Below the pieces are notes generated by a model that searched no databases, was not told the origin of the DNA, and saw nothing but the letters and a program-made list of their open reading frames with translations. Below are positions 27,684 through 35,991 of a stretch of DNA of 64,000 nucleotides, in pieces (position 1 is the first letter of the stretch; every line of letters starts with the position of its first letter). The stretch comes from Enterococcus raffinosus (lineage in GTDB: Bacteria > Bacillota > Bacilli > Lactobacillales > Enterococcaceae). The position numbers and the translations under genes were made by a program. The stretch covers positions 38,265-102,264 of the forward strand of contig NZ_JXLA01000007.1 in the NCBI RefSeq assembly GCF_001886185.1, in the 5' to 3' direction.

Positions 27684-27942
27684 AATTTCCACTCCTTAAT
27701 TTTTATAGTATGTTTTAAGTCATTTCAAGTCGTACTATTTTTATCCTTCAATTAAAAATACGCTTTTATTTTTGTTTTCTCTAAATTTTATAAATTAAAA
27801 TTATCGTTAAAAGAGACGAATTTGATTGAGTCTTTCAGTACTATTTTTTACCAGAAAATCAAAAACAGCTTCTATATCAATCAGGACTTTTTTACTCTGC
27901 TATAATCAAAGAAAGAATCTGAAGTCAAAGGAGTGGATAAAA

Positions 27943-28389
27943 TTGAAGGGAAAAGAGGTAAGGATCGGTACTGGTTTATTAGTTGGCGATATGAAAAAGA
28001 TGGTTCATTTCTACAGAGACCTATTGGGTTTTCAAACACAATGGACCGATGGAGATTTCGCTGAATTTGAAACAGCAAGCGGAGATTTGGCACTTTTTAT
28101 GTATAGCCGTGAAGCTTTCGTGCAAGCTATTGATGAAAGCTACGTCCCTCCAAAAGGAATCAATCAAACCTTTGAGCTAGCTCTGTGGCTGCCCTGTTTT
28201 GCAGATGTAGATGCCGAATACGAACGATTATCAAAACTGGGGCTTTCCTTCCCAACAGGAGCACCTATGACCTTCTCTTTCGGTATACGTAATTTTTATG
28301 TCACTGATCCCGAAGGTAATCTACTTGAAATCGGGAGCACCAACGAACAGTATCCGCAACAAATACCCCGTCAGACAATGATCATCTGA
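27943..28389 (+). CDS. VOC (glyoxalase/dioxygenase superfamily) protein
   Basis: 148 residues starting at a TTG (27943) after AAAGGAGTGG; no closer ATG exists and a TATAAT -10 lies at 27901-27906. Two beta-alpha-beta-beta-beta modules are visible: VGDMKKMVHFYRDLLGFQTQ and the C-terminal NFYVTDPEGNLLEIGS. Metal ligands and substrate cannot be assigned; VOC members include glyoxalase, fosfomycin or bleomycin resistance proteins and extradiol dioxygenases. Confidence 0.88.
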   Translation: MKGKEVRIGTGLLVGDMKKMVHFYRDLLGFQTQWTDGDFAEFETASGDLALFMYSREAFVQAIDESYVPPKGINQTFELALWLPCFADVDAEYERLSKLGLSFPTGAPMTFSFGIRNFYVTDPEGNLLEIGSTNEQYPQQIPRQTMII

Positions 28390-28402
28390 CGGGGTACTCT
28401 TT
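28364..28402. terminator. Terminator of the VOC gene, bidirectional
   Basis: Perfect stem TACCCCGTCAGA (28364-28375)/TCTGACGGGGTA (28385-28396), overlapping the VOC stop codon and lying between convergent genes. Confidence 0.8.
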
Positions 28403-28413
28403 CTAAATTTAAA

Positions 28414-29637
28414 TCAGCGCAGCAAGGAGACGATATCCTTTTTTGCGGCACTCTTTGCCGGCAGCCAGCTGAAGACGATTCCGATCACGACAGACAAGCC
28501 AAAGGCCAGCGTCACCGTAAACAGATCCGGACGAACCGACAGAGGTGTAAACATACTGATGGCAAATCCTAGCAGCATAGCGATTAGATAACCAATCGTG
28601 CCGCCCACTAAAGTTAGCGAGATACCTTCAAGTAAGAATTGCATCATAATATTGCCCTTTGTTCCACCCATAGCTCTTCGAACGCCGATCTCTTTGGTTC
28701 GTTCTGAGACAGAGATATAGATCATATTCATGACTCCAATCCCCGAAATAAATAGCGAGATACCACCAATCACTGAGATCAGTAAAGTAATACTAGTCAG
28801 CAGCATCCGTAATTGATCCACCTGTCCAGCCAAATCCTGACTCTTATAAGAGCCAAACTCTCGCCATGTTCCGTATTTTTTCAGCGTATCTTCGGCTTCT
28901 TTGGAGACATTCTTGATATTTGCCGTTTGGCTCATTTTGACTTGGATCATGCTACGGTCTTCCGTATTAAAATAATGTTCGTAAACATTTTCAGGAACCT
29001 CAGCAACAACATAGTCCTCCGAAGTGGAAACAATAGAACCGCCGTTTCGATCTTCCATAATTCCGACTACCTCAAAGAGATGTCCGCCAATTTTTATGCT
29101 TTGACCAATTAAAGTCTCTGTCTGTTCCTTTTTAATTGCCTTAGCCGCAGTTTGATCGATCACGACTACAGGATTTTCATTATAATAGTCACTATCTTGA
29201 ATCGGTCGGCCATGAACAACCTTGGTCCCTTGACCTTTCAGCAGCTTAAAGCAATTCCAACGACCGTCATTTCCCACTTCATCAAAGGTTTGATCAGAAT
29301 ATTTGCTGCCGTTACGAGAATCATTGTAATAGTTCACCGATTGGACTCCAGGAATGCTCTCTAAGCGACTAATATCTTCTTCGGTAAAGGCATCTAAGCC
29401 ATTTCCATAGAACGAATCATTTTTTGGTGTATAAGTGTAACCCACACTACCGTCAAATTGATCCAATCCAATGAATTCCGAGGCATAATTTTCAAAGGCA
29501 CGCCCGATTGAAAAAACAGTAATTACCGCAGATACCCCAATAATCAAACCGATCATGGTTAAAAAGCTTCGCCGTTTGTTTTTCCCGATTGCCTTGAAGG
29601 AAGTCTTCCATACTTCACTAAACCGCATGAGAAACAC
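28414..29637 (-). CDS. MacB/FtsX-type ABC transporter permease
   Basis: 407 residues. N-terminal membrane helix (FLTMIGLIIGVSAVITVFSI), a large outer MacB-PCD-type domain (about 50-270) and three C-terminal helices with the FtsX-like motif SERTKEIGVRRAMGGTKGNI. Its start overlaps the ATPase gene by 20 bases. With the ATPase and adaptor it forms a tripartite-like exporter of Gram-positive type (YknXYZ-like), often involved in removing peptides or antibiotics. Substrate unknown. Confidence 0.93.
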   Translation of the reverse strand: MFLMRFSEVWKTSFKAIGKNKRRSFLTMIGLIIGVSAVITVFSIGRAFENYASEFIGLDQFDGSVGYTYTPKNDSFYGNGLDAFTEEDISRLESIPGVQSVNYYNDSRNGSKYSDQTFDEVGNDGRWNCFKLLKGQGTKVVHGRPIQDSDYYNENPVVVIDQTAAKAIKKEQTETLIGQSIKIGGHLFEVVGIMEDRNGGSIVSTSEDYVVAEVPENVYEHYFNTEDRSMIQVKMSQTANIKNVSKEAEDTLKKYGTWREFGSYKSQDLAGQVDQLRMLLTSITLLISVIGGISLFISGIGVMNMIYISVSERTKEIGVRRAMGGTKGNIMMQFLLEGISLTLVGGTIGYLIAMLLGFAISMFTPLSVRPDLFTVTLAFGLSVVIGIVFSWLPAKSAAKKDIVSLLR

Positions 29638-30304
29638 CTTCTTCCACTATCTCGCCATCCTTCACCGTAATGATTCGTTGACAATAAGCCGCCGCATCAG
29701 GATCATGAGTGACCATCAAAATCGTTACTTTTTCTTCTTCATTCAATCGTTTAAATAATTGCATGATTTCTTCAGAAGTATGACTGTCTAATGCTCCTGT
29801 TGGTTCATCCGCTACGATAAATTTTGGGTTTCCGACAATCGCCCGAGCAATTGCCACCCGCTGCTGCTGTCCGCCTGAGAGCTGCTTGGGCAGTTTGTTG
29901 TATTTATCCGCGATACCAACTTTTCGCAAAGCCTCCATTACCAAAGGCTTGGTTTGCTTTTGCTTCATTCCGCCATATAGCAGCGGCATCGCCACGTTCT
30001 CCATCACTGTATTATTATCAATCAGCTGAAAGGACTGGAAAACGAACCCTACCGACTTATTGCGTAAAGCTGAAAGCTTCTCATCATTGAAACGATAGGC
30101 ATCTTGCCCTTCAAAACGATAGCTTCCTTCAAAATCTCCATCAAGAAAACTGATCGTATTAATCAACGTCGATTTTCCCGAACCCGATGGTCCCATTACC
30201 GCCACAAACTCGTGTTCCTCAATCGTCAAGCTGATTGCTTTTAGGACATGGATGCGTTCTTGATCGGCGGTGTAAAATTTATTGATATTTTCCATCACAA
30301 TCAT
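29618..30304 (-). CDS. ABC transporter ATP-binding protein (LolD/MacB type)
   Basis: 228 residues with Walker [11 protein letters not shown]-loop FVFQSFQL, signature [15 protein letters not shown], Walker [14 protein letters not shown] and the H-loop VTHD. The sequence is of the MacB/LolD subfamily that pairs with FtsX-like permeases, as here. Overlaps the adaptor gene by 4 bases and the permease by 20, so all three are one operon. Confidence 0.96.
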   Translation of the reverse strand: MIVMENINKFYTADQERIHVLKAISLTIEEHEFVAVMGPSGSGKSTLINTISFLDGDFEGSYRFEGQDAYRFNDEKLSALRNKSVGFVFQSFQLIDNNTVMENVAMPLLYGGMKQKQTKPLVMEALRKVGIADKYNKLPKQLSGGQQQRVAIARAIVGNPKFIVADEPTGALDSHTSEEIMQLFKRLNEEEKVTILMVTHDPDAAAYCQRIITVKDGEIVEEGVSHAV

Positions 30305-31119
30305 TCAACTGTCACATCCATCCCATCTTTCATGCCCTTCGCATCTTTGATAATTTTGTCGTTTTCATTCAAACCTTCATGTAGCAAATAATAACCGTTT
30401 CCTTTTTCAACAGTCACTTCATGCTTTTCAGCCTTATTTTTAGCGACTGTATAAACATAGTATTTTCCGTCTTTTTCCACTACACTTTTCAACGGCAAAT
30501 GAATCTCATTTCGCGGAATTAATAATTCTACAGAATAGCCTACAGGAATTGCTTCGTCAGGCACTGCTGTATAATTATAGGTGACCAAACTACTAGCATC
30601 TTCTTTTTCTGGTTCATTGTTCATCTCAGCCAGAGAGGTTACTTTCCCGGTCACTTTCTTTTCATTGTTTCCATAAGTAATTTCTATCGGCTCATTCAAA
30701 GCAACCTTGGAACGGTCATATTCCGTCACTTCTCCCTTGATAGCAGATTCTTCACTCTTCAAAACCATCAAAGCCTGCTGCGGATCGTTTTTTGCATCCT
30801 CATTTAAAGCGGTCACAACGGAATCATTCGCCGCACGAATGACTTCTCCCCAACGATAGGTCACTAAAATTTGATCTTTTATTACATGATCTCCTTCACT
30901 TACATGAATCGTCTGGACAGGACCTTTTTCCGTATCCACTAGAACCGTTTGTTTTTTCGTTGATTGAACTTGCCCCTTTAAATGCAACGGCGTTTGCTTG
31001 TTGACTTGGTACATTTCTACTGATGTATCCGCTTTTGCTTTTGCCTGCGTGTTTTGATAGAGAAAAAAGCCTGCCCCCGCAACTACTAACACACTTATAC
31101 CTATAAATATTTTTTTCAT
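30301..31119 (-). CDS. Efflux adaptor (HlyD/MacA/YknX-like) protein
   Basis: 272 residues from the ATG at 31119, preceded by GGAG at 6 bases. N-terminal membrane anchor (IFIGISVLVVAGAGFFLYQ), then barrel-sandwich and beta-barrel domains (VQTIHVSEGDHVIKDQILVT; LTEYDRSK-type loops), with no long coiled coil, as in short YknX-like adaptors. First gene of the adaptor-ATPase-permease operon. The 270-base region upstream, shared with bioY, holds its promoter, which I could not place precisely. Confidence 0.88.
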   Translation of the reverse strand: MKKIFIGISVLVVAGAGFFLYQNTQAKAKADTSVEMYQVNKQTPLHLKGQVQSTKKQTVLVDTEKGPVQTIHVSEGDHVIKDQILVTYRWGEVIRAANDSVVTALNEDAKNDPQQALMVLKSEESAIKGEVTEYDRSKVALNEPIEITYGNNEKKVTGKVTSLAEMNNEPEKEDASSLVTYNYTAVPDEAIPVGYSVELLIPRNEIHLPLKSVVEKDGKYYVYTVAKNKAEKHEVTVEKGNGYYLLHEGLNENDKIIKDAKGMKDGMDVTVE

Positions 31120-31324
31120 TTTCGACTCCATTCCTTCCGTTATAAAATTAGTGCATTTGTTCTTTACTCTATAAATTTTAGAGGAAAGACCTGTCTACTA
31201 CTTCCAACGAAAGTACAAATTCTAGATAGGACTTTAGGCCGAAGAACATTTGTTTTTTTTACTAAACAGTGTTTCATGTATTTAACTATGAAAACGTTTA
31301 ATCGAGAAATCACAAAAAAATCTC

Positions 31325-31389
31325 TTTACATCCTGTTAACCATCCAGTATACTTTCGTTAACCAAAACAAAATATTAAGTTAACGAAAG
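31325..31389 (+). promoter_or_regulatory. bioY promoter with BirA operator
   Basis: Promoter: -35 TTTACA (31325-31330), 17-base spacer, -10 TATACT (31348-31353). Overlapping and downstream is CTTTCGTTAAC (31352-31362), 16 bases, GTTAACGAAAG (31379-31389), an inverted repeat of the BirA operator type. Biotin-loaded BirA is expected to block transcription. Confidence 0.92.
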
Positions 31390-31390
31390 A

Positions 31391-31942
31391 GTGAGTATAG
31401 TGAAATTAACAAGTCGAGAAATTGTTTTAGCCGGATTATTTGCCGCAATCATTGGAATTTTATCTCAATTTACAATTCCTTTTGGACCGATTCCATTAAC
31501 CCTGCAAACCTTTGCTGTTGGGTTTGTCGTGACGATCTTAGGAAAAAAAACTGGAACCATCGCTGTTGCGATCTATCTGTTAATGGGGATGATCGGCTTA
31601 CCCGTATTAGCTGGCGGTTCTGCCGGAATTGTTCATTATTTTGGACCAACAGGCGGCTTTTTAGTTGGATTTATCTTTCAGGCCTTCTTTACTGGGTTGA
31701 TTATCGAAAAGACCCGTTTTAATTATTTTTGGTCAATCCTCGCAAATGTAGTTGGCGCCTTTATTACCCTGTTTTTCGGATCATTATGGTTAAAATATAG
31801 CGGCAGCCTTCCTTGGGACGCAGCCTTTTCAGCTGGAATGATTCCCTTTATCCTGCCAGGCTTGATCAAAGCACTAGCCGCGGGCTATCTAGGAGCTCTG
31901 ATTGGTAAAAGATTATCCTTCACACACTTGGTGTATCGTTAA
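31391..31942 (+). CDS. bioY: Biotin ECF transporter substrate-binding subunit BioY
   Basis: About 180 residues with six hydrophobic segments and BioY family motifs: GPIPLTLQTFAVGFV, GLPVLAGGSAGI and GPTGGFLVGF. It binds biotin and needs the ECF energizing module encoded elsewhere. Start is one of two GTG codons, 31391 or 31400; the second is better spaced from GAAAGAGTGAG. The BirA operator directly upstream confirms biotin control. Confidence 0.95.
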   Translation: MSIVKLTSREIVLAGLFAAIIGILSQFTIPFGPIPLTLQTFAVGFVVTILGKKTGTIAVAIYLLMGMIGLPVLAGGSAGIVHYFGPTGGFLVGFIFQAFFTGLIIEKTRFNYFWSILANVVGAFITLFFGSLWLKYSGSLPWDAAFSAGMIPFILPGLIKALAAGYLGALIGKRLSFTHLVYR

Positions 31943-31969
31943 GTTTCCGAAAATCGGAAACTTTTTTTC
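31941..31969 (+). terminator. bioY terminator
   Basis: Perfect stem AGTTTCCGA/TCGGAAACT with TTTTTTT, overlapping the stop codon. Confidence 0.9.
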
Positions 31970-32022
31970 TTGACATTTTAATCAGGTACCCTTATTATAT
32001 CTATTCATAAGGTGCCCTTATT
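31970..32022 (+). promoter_or_regulatory. Promoter and twin palindromic operator of the glycosyltransferase gene
   Basis: -35 TTGACA (31970-31975), 17-base spacer, -10 TATTAT (31993-31998). Two related palindromic sites, AGGTACCCT in the spacer and ATAAGGTGCCCTTAT after the -10, share the core AGGTRCCCTTATTA. This looks like a two-site operator for an unidentified repressor or activator. Confidence 0.7.
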
Positions 32023-32047
32023 AAAATAATGAAAGAAGCGAGCAACT

Positions 32048-33205
32048 ATGAAAAAAGTTTTATTCTTAAATGTAACTACCCACGGCCATGTTAATCCTTC
32101 ACTTGGTTTAGTCAAAGAGCTGAACAATCGCGGGATTGAGGTCGTTTATTTTTCAAGTGAAGAATTCCGTGAAAAGATCGAAGAAGCTGGCGCTGATTAC
32201 CGCGCCTATCATTATGATCTAAATATTTTTAAAAACGGCTTTAATGTATTATTAGACCACGGCTTAGACATTATGCAAGATATTCTAGAGCAGATACAAG
32301 ACGATTCCTTTGACGCAGTCATTCATTCTGTGGCTATGCCCTTCAGCAAACAGCTCGCTAACTATTTGATGGTTCCTGCTATTTCCATGCTAGCTGTCTT
32401 CATGGGAATGCAGGACTTCATGAAACCTGACAAAACGCATTTAGCGGGGAAATTCAAGACGATGAACGATGCCTATCTTTTGGAAGCAAAAAAAATTGAG
32501 CAGGCACTGCCTGTATCTATGCCCCCTCGTTTTTTTGATTTGATTTTTAATATTGAACCAATAAATATTGTCTTTACCTCTGAATATTTTCTACCTGAAA
32601 ATGAACAAGAATTCTTTGATGAAAAGTTTGTCTTAGTTGGTGCAGACAGTTATCAGCGTTTGGAAGATACCTCTAATTTTCCAATTGAACGTTTAAAGAA
32701 AGCTAAAAAAGTTTTGTATGTCTCCTTCGGCACTATTTTTGGCGACTACGCAAAAGAGATTTATACAAAAGTTTTTGAAGCATTTAGCGACACCGACTAC
32801 CTAGTTGTCCTAGCAGCCCATCAGGTTAGTCTAAAAGATCTGGCTATTCCAAAAAATTTCATCGTTCAAGATTATCTTCCGCAAAATGAAGTGTTGAAAT
32901 ACGCAGACGTAGCAATCACTCATAACGGCTTAAACAGCATGAATGATTTAATCTTAAATGACGTTCCCTTTGTCTCTCTGCCAATGGGCTCGGATCAACC
33001 AGCACTTGCTTATCGTTTAGTCGAGCTAAAGGCAGCTATTTGTTTAGATTATCAACAGGTAAGCAGTGATGAATTAAAAGCAGCTGTAGAAAACGTTCAG
33101 ATTAACCCTAGCTATTTAAGCAATTTGAAGCATATCAAGCAATCCTTTTTAGCCGCTGGCGGCTATAAAAAAGCGGCAGACGCTATCGAAGATTATTTAA
33201 ACTGA
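32048..33205 (+). CDS. Macrolide-type (MGT family) glycosyltransferase
   Basis: 385-residue GT-B UDP-glycosyltransferase of the family 1/YjiC/MGT type. The N-terminal acceptor domain begins FLNVTTHGHVNPSLGLVKEL. The C-terminal nucleotide-sugar domain has VLYVSFGTIFGD and the region ITHNGLNSMNDLI-PLGSDQ-like (LPMGSDQPALAYRL). Such enzymes glycosylate macrolides, flavonoids or lipids. Single gene with its own tightly marked promoter, suggesting inducible detoxification; that is inference. The G in VITHG-G is replaced (THNGLNS), typical of divergent members. Confidence 0.88.
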   Translation: MKKVLFLNVTTHGHVNPSLGLVKELNNRGIEVVYFSSEEFREKIEEAGADYRAYHYDLNIFKNGFNVLLDHGLDIMQDILEQIQDDSFDAVIHSVAMPFSKQLANYLMVPAISMLAVFMGMQDFMKPDKTHLAGKFKTMNDAYLLEAKKIEQALPVSMPPRFFDLIFNIEPINIVFTSEYFLPENEQEFFDEKFVLVGADSYQRLEDTSNFPIERLKKAKKVLYVSFGTIFGDYAKEIYTKVFEAFSDTDYLVVLAAHQVSLKDLAIPKNFIVQDYLPQNEVLKYADVAITHNGLNSMNDLILNDVPFVSLPMGSDQPALAYRLVELKAAICLDYQQVSSDELKAAVENVQINPSYLSNLKHIKQSFLAAGGYKKAADAIEDYLN

Positions 33206-33207
33206 AT

Positions 33208-33246
33208 GAAAACCGCAATCCTTCATTTTAAGAAAGATTGCGGTTA
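33208..33246. terminator. Bidirectional terminator
   Basis: Perfect stem AACCGCAATC (33211-33220)/GATTGCGGTT (33236-33245) between the convergent glycosyltransferase and ROK genes; the ROK stop codon lies in the loop. Confidence 0.85.
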
Positions 33247-34112
33247 TTGTTCTTTTCGAGTTCCTTTTTAGCCAACAATAGTGCGCCAATCAGGCCACTT
33301 TCATTTGGTAAACCCCATCGAAGGATATATTCTTCCGCTTTGGGAACTTCCATATAACCAGCCATTAATTCTGTGAATTGGCTCTGGACCTTTTTAAGTA
33401 AATGATCTTGATTCATGACACCGCCGCCTAAAACAATCACCTCTGGCGCCAAAATCAAGGTATACGTCATTAATGCTTGTGCTAAATAATTCGCCTGCAA
33501 GTCCCAGATAGAATGATCCAACGGTAACTCTTCTCCCTTAATTCCGGTACGCGCTTCTAATGAAGGCCCTGCCGCTAATCCTTCCAGACAATCTTTATGG
33601 TATGGGCACGTCCCTGAATAGGTATCCTCAGGGTGACGCTTAATATACAGATGCCCCATTTCTGGATGAGAGATTCCTTGAAAAACTTCGTCGTTTATTA
33701 CGACACCACCGCCAATTCCTGTACCGATGGTTAAATAAATACAGCTATGTTTTCCTTTCGCTGCACCCTGTTTAATCTCACCGAATGCTGCAGCATTCAC
33801 ATCCGTGGTCCAAGCTGTTGGCACCTGATATCGTTGCTTCATTTGGCCTAAGAAATCCACACCCCTCCAGCCCGCTTTAGGTGTTGCTAAAATATGACCA
33901 TAATTTTCTTGATCCGGTTGAATGCCGATAGGACCAAATGATCCAATTCCCATCGCATCAATTGGATACTGATCAAAGAAAGCAAAAACCTTCTTAAAAG
34001 TCGTTTGTGGGTCAGTTGTCGGTATACTGATTTTTTCTTTTACATGGAACTTATCATCAGCCACGGCACAAATAAATTTTGTGCCGCCTGCTTCGATCCC
34101 TCCGTACAGCAT
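33228..34112 (-). CDS. ROK family sugar kinase (fructokinase-like)
   Basis: 294 residues. ATP-binding motif GGIEAGGTKF at the N-terminus, catalytic region TTDVNAAAFGE, GTGIGGGVV, and the zinc motif GHLYIKRHPED followed by CPYHKDC. This layout matches bacterial ROK fructokinases. Last gene of the sugar operon, but a strong terminator lies between it and the aldolase, and an AGGAGGAGA site follows that T-run immediately. Substrate could be fructose or the operon's own sugar. Confidence 0.9.
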   Translation of the reverse strand: MLYGGIEAGGTKFICAVADDKFHVKEKISIPTTDPQTTFKKVFAFFDQYPIDAMGIGSFGPIGIQPDQENYGHILATPKAGWRGVDFLGQMKQRYQVPTAWTTDVNAAAFGEIKQGAAKGKHSCIYLTIGTGIGGGVVINDEVFQGISHPEMGHLYIKRHPEDTYSGTCPYHKDCLEGLAAGPSLEARTGIKGEELPLDHSIWDLQANYLAQALMTYTLILAPEVIVLGGGVMNQDHLLKKVQSQFTELMAGYMEVPKAEEYILRWGLPNESGLIGALLLAKKELEKNNNRNLS

Positions 34113-34123
34113 GTTCTCCTCCT

Positions 34124-34151
34124 AAAAAAAGCCGAGGGAAATTCCCTCGGC
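34124..34151 (-). terminator. Strong intra-operon terminator before the ROK gene
   Basis: Minus strand perfect stem GCCGAGGGAA/TTCCCTCGGC followed by TTTTTTT, then at once the ROK ribosome binding site. It should reduce or stop read-through from the aldolase gene. Confidence 0.9.
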
Positions 34152-34159
34152 AGCTTTGT

Positions 34160-35059
34160 TTAATTTTGTTCTTGTCTCCAAGGTTGAACGTTTTCTTTGC
34201 GATAAACCGCTGCTTGACCGATTGAATTAAACAATTCCATTTTTTGCTTAACAACCGCCTTCGCTGCATCAATACATTCTGGATAAATCGCATTTGCATC
34301 CCATAATTCTGTCGTCGAAAGAATTTCGCGACATTTTTTGTAGAAGGCATATTTGTAATCAGAAGAGATATTGACTTTTTGAATGCCGATTTGAACAGCT
34401 TTAGCAATTTCCTCATCTGGATTGGCAGAGCCGCCATGTAAAACTAGCGGAATATCCACTCTATTTTTAATGTCTTCTAAAACATCCATTTTCAATGCCG
34501 GTTTAATATCTTTTGGATAAATTCCGTGAGCCGTCCCAATCGCAACAGCTAACGTATCAATCCCGGTTTTTTCAATAAACTCTTCGGCATCCTCTGGTTT
34601 CGTGTAGATAACTTCCGATACGCCACCTTCAATAGAAGTACCTGTATTACCGATCGTCCCTAGTTCACCCTCGACAGAAACACCAATCTTATGGCAAACA
34701 TCTACCACTTCTTTAGTGATGGCAATATTTTCTTCAAACGGTAGCAATGAGCCATCAATCATGACTGAACTAAATCCACAGTGGATCGCACGCATAATGC
34801 TTGCTAGGTTATCCCCGTGGTCCATGTGGATAACAAATGGAACCGAACTATTTTTCGCACGAGAAACAGCATACTGGAAAAATTCATCCTTCGTAAAGTC
34901 TAACTCTGTTGGATGTACCGCAATGATTGCCGGTGCATCGTTTTCTTCCGCTGCTTCGATAACAACTCGTAAGAAATTACTGTCTGCGACGTTGAAAGCT
35001 CCCACAGCGAATTTGTTTTCCTTGGCGATTTCCAGCATTTGATTCATATTAATTAACAT
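34160..35059 (-). CDS. Class II ketose-bisphosphate aldolase (second copy)
   Basis: 299 residues of the class II FBP/TBP aldolase family, zinc-dependent cleavage of a ketose bisphosphate to glycerone phosphate and an aldehyde. Zinc and catalytic motifs: HMDHGD, VEGELG, GTAHGIYP and LHGGSANPDEE. The glycine usually found after LHGGS is replaced by Ala-Asn, which may change substrate choice. The C-terminus is longer than in its neighbour. Second of two adjacent aldolases that are only moderately alike. Confidence 0.88.
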   Translation of the reverse strand: MLINMNQMLEIAKENKFAVGAFNVADSNFLRVVIEAAEENDAPAIIAVHPTELDFTKDEFFQYAVSRAKNSSVPFVIHMDHGDNLASIMRAIHCGFSSVMIDGSLLPFEENIAITKEVVDVCHKIGVSVEGELGTIGNTGTSIEGGVSEVIYTKPEDAEEFIEKTGIDTLAVAIGTAHGIYPKDIKPALKMDVLEDIKNRVDIPLVLHGGSANPDEEIAKAVQIGIQKVNISSDYKYAFYKKCREILSTTELWDANAIYPECIDAAKAVVKQKMELFNSIGQAAVYRKENVQPWRQEQN

Positions 35060-35082
35060 TTGACTTTGTCTCCATTCTCTTC

Positions 35083-35934
35083 TTATGATTTATTTTTAGA
35101 ACCCGAAAGTTCGATGTACCGTTTGACCATTTCTTTCCCTGCCGCCATCGTTTGATGAATGAGCGTAGGATAATCCACTTCTGGATTTTCTTTTAGTTGT
35201 TTCTGAATTTCGGCCTTTTGTGCCTTCATGAAGTCAGAACCAACATTAATCTTGTTAATCCCTAATTCGATTGAGCGCAAAATATTTTTTTCACCCGCAC
35301 CAGAACCCCCATGCAAGACTAAAGGCAAGTTCGTTGCCGCTTTGATTTTTTCTACAATATCGAAACGAAAAGCTGGTACATAGCCATCTGGATAGTCCCC
35401 ATGACTTGAGCCATAAGATAATGCTAAGCAGTCCACACCTGTCTCCTGGATAAAGCGAATCGCCTCGTCAGGATCTGTGTACATCTCATCATTTGTGAAA
35501 TGATCCCCTGCTACAGCTCCCATATCCCCAACTTCAGCTTCTACACTGGCGTGATAAATTTGTGCCAACTCCACCATCGCTTTTGTGATCCGAATATTTT
35601 CTTCCAGCGGATACATCGACGCATCCATCATGACACTGGAAAAACCTTCATGCAGACACTGCTTTACAAACGCAACATCTTGTCCGTGATCCAAGTTGAT
35701 CGCTACTTCAACCTTCGCATTGTTTGCCATTCGAATGATTGGCTTGGTTAAATAGCGAATGTCCAAGTGTTCCTTCAAATGATCCTGCAGCAGATCAATA
35801 ATGATCGGCGAGCGCATTTCCTCCGCTGCTTCTATTACTGCTTTAGCCGTTTCTAAGTTAAAACAATTGATCGCCATTACAGCATAGTTTTCACGATTGG
35901 CTTTTTGTAACATCTCTTTCATCGAAACATACAT
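35083..35934 (-). CDS. Class II ketose-bisphosphate aldolase (first copy)
   Basis: 283 residues, same family as the next gene, closer to tagatose-bisphosphate aldolases (GatY/KbaY type): zinc motif NLDHGQ, EAEVGDMG, SYGSSHGDYP and the canonical LHGGSGAGEK. Lies 57 bases after the PTS EIIC gene and 23 bases before the second aldolase. Two different aldolases behind one PTS suggest two substrates or a heteromeric enzyme; this is not known. Confidence 0.9.
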   Translation of the reverse strand: MYVSMKEMLQKANRENYAVMAINCFNLETAKAVIEAAEEMRSPIIIDLLQDHLKEHLDIRYLTKPIIRMANNAKVEVAINLDHGQDVAFVKQCLHEGFSSVMMDASMYPLEENIRITKAMVELAQIYHASVEAEVGDMGAVAGDHFTNDEMYTDPDEAIRFIQETGVDCLALSYGSSHGDYPDGYVPAFRFDIVEKIKAATNLPLVLHGGSGAGEKNILRSIELGINKINVGSDFMKAQKAEIQKQLKENPEVDYPTLIHQTMAAGKEMVKRYIELSGSKNKS

Positions 35935-35991
35935 GCAACAAGTCTCCTTCTATATTCTAGGAACCTCTACTTCTAACTAACAAATCCTCTG

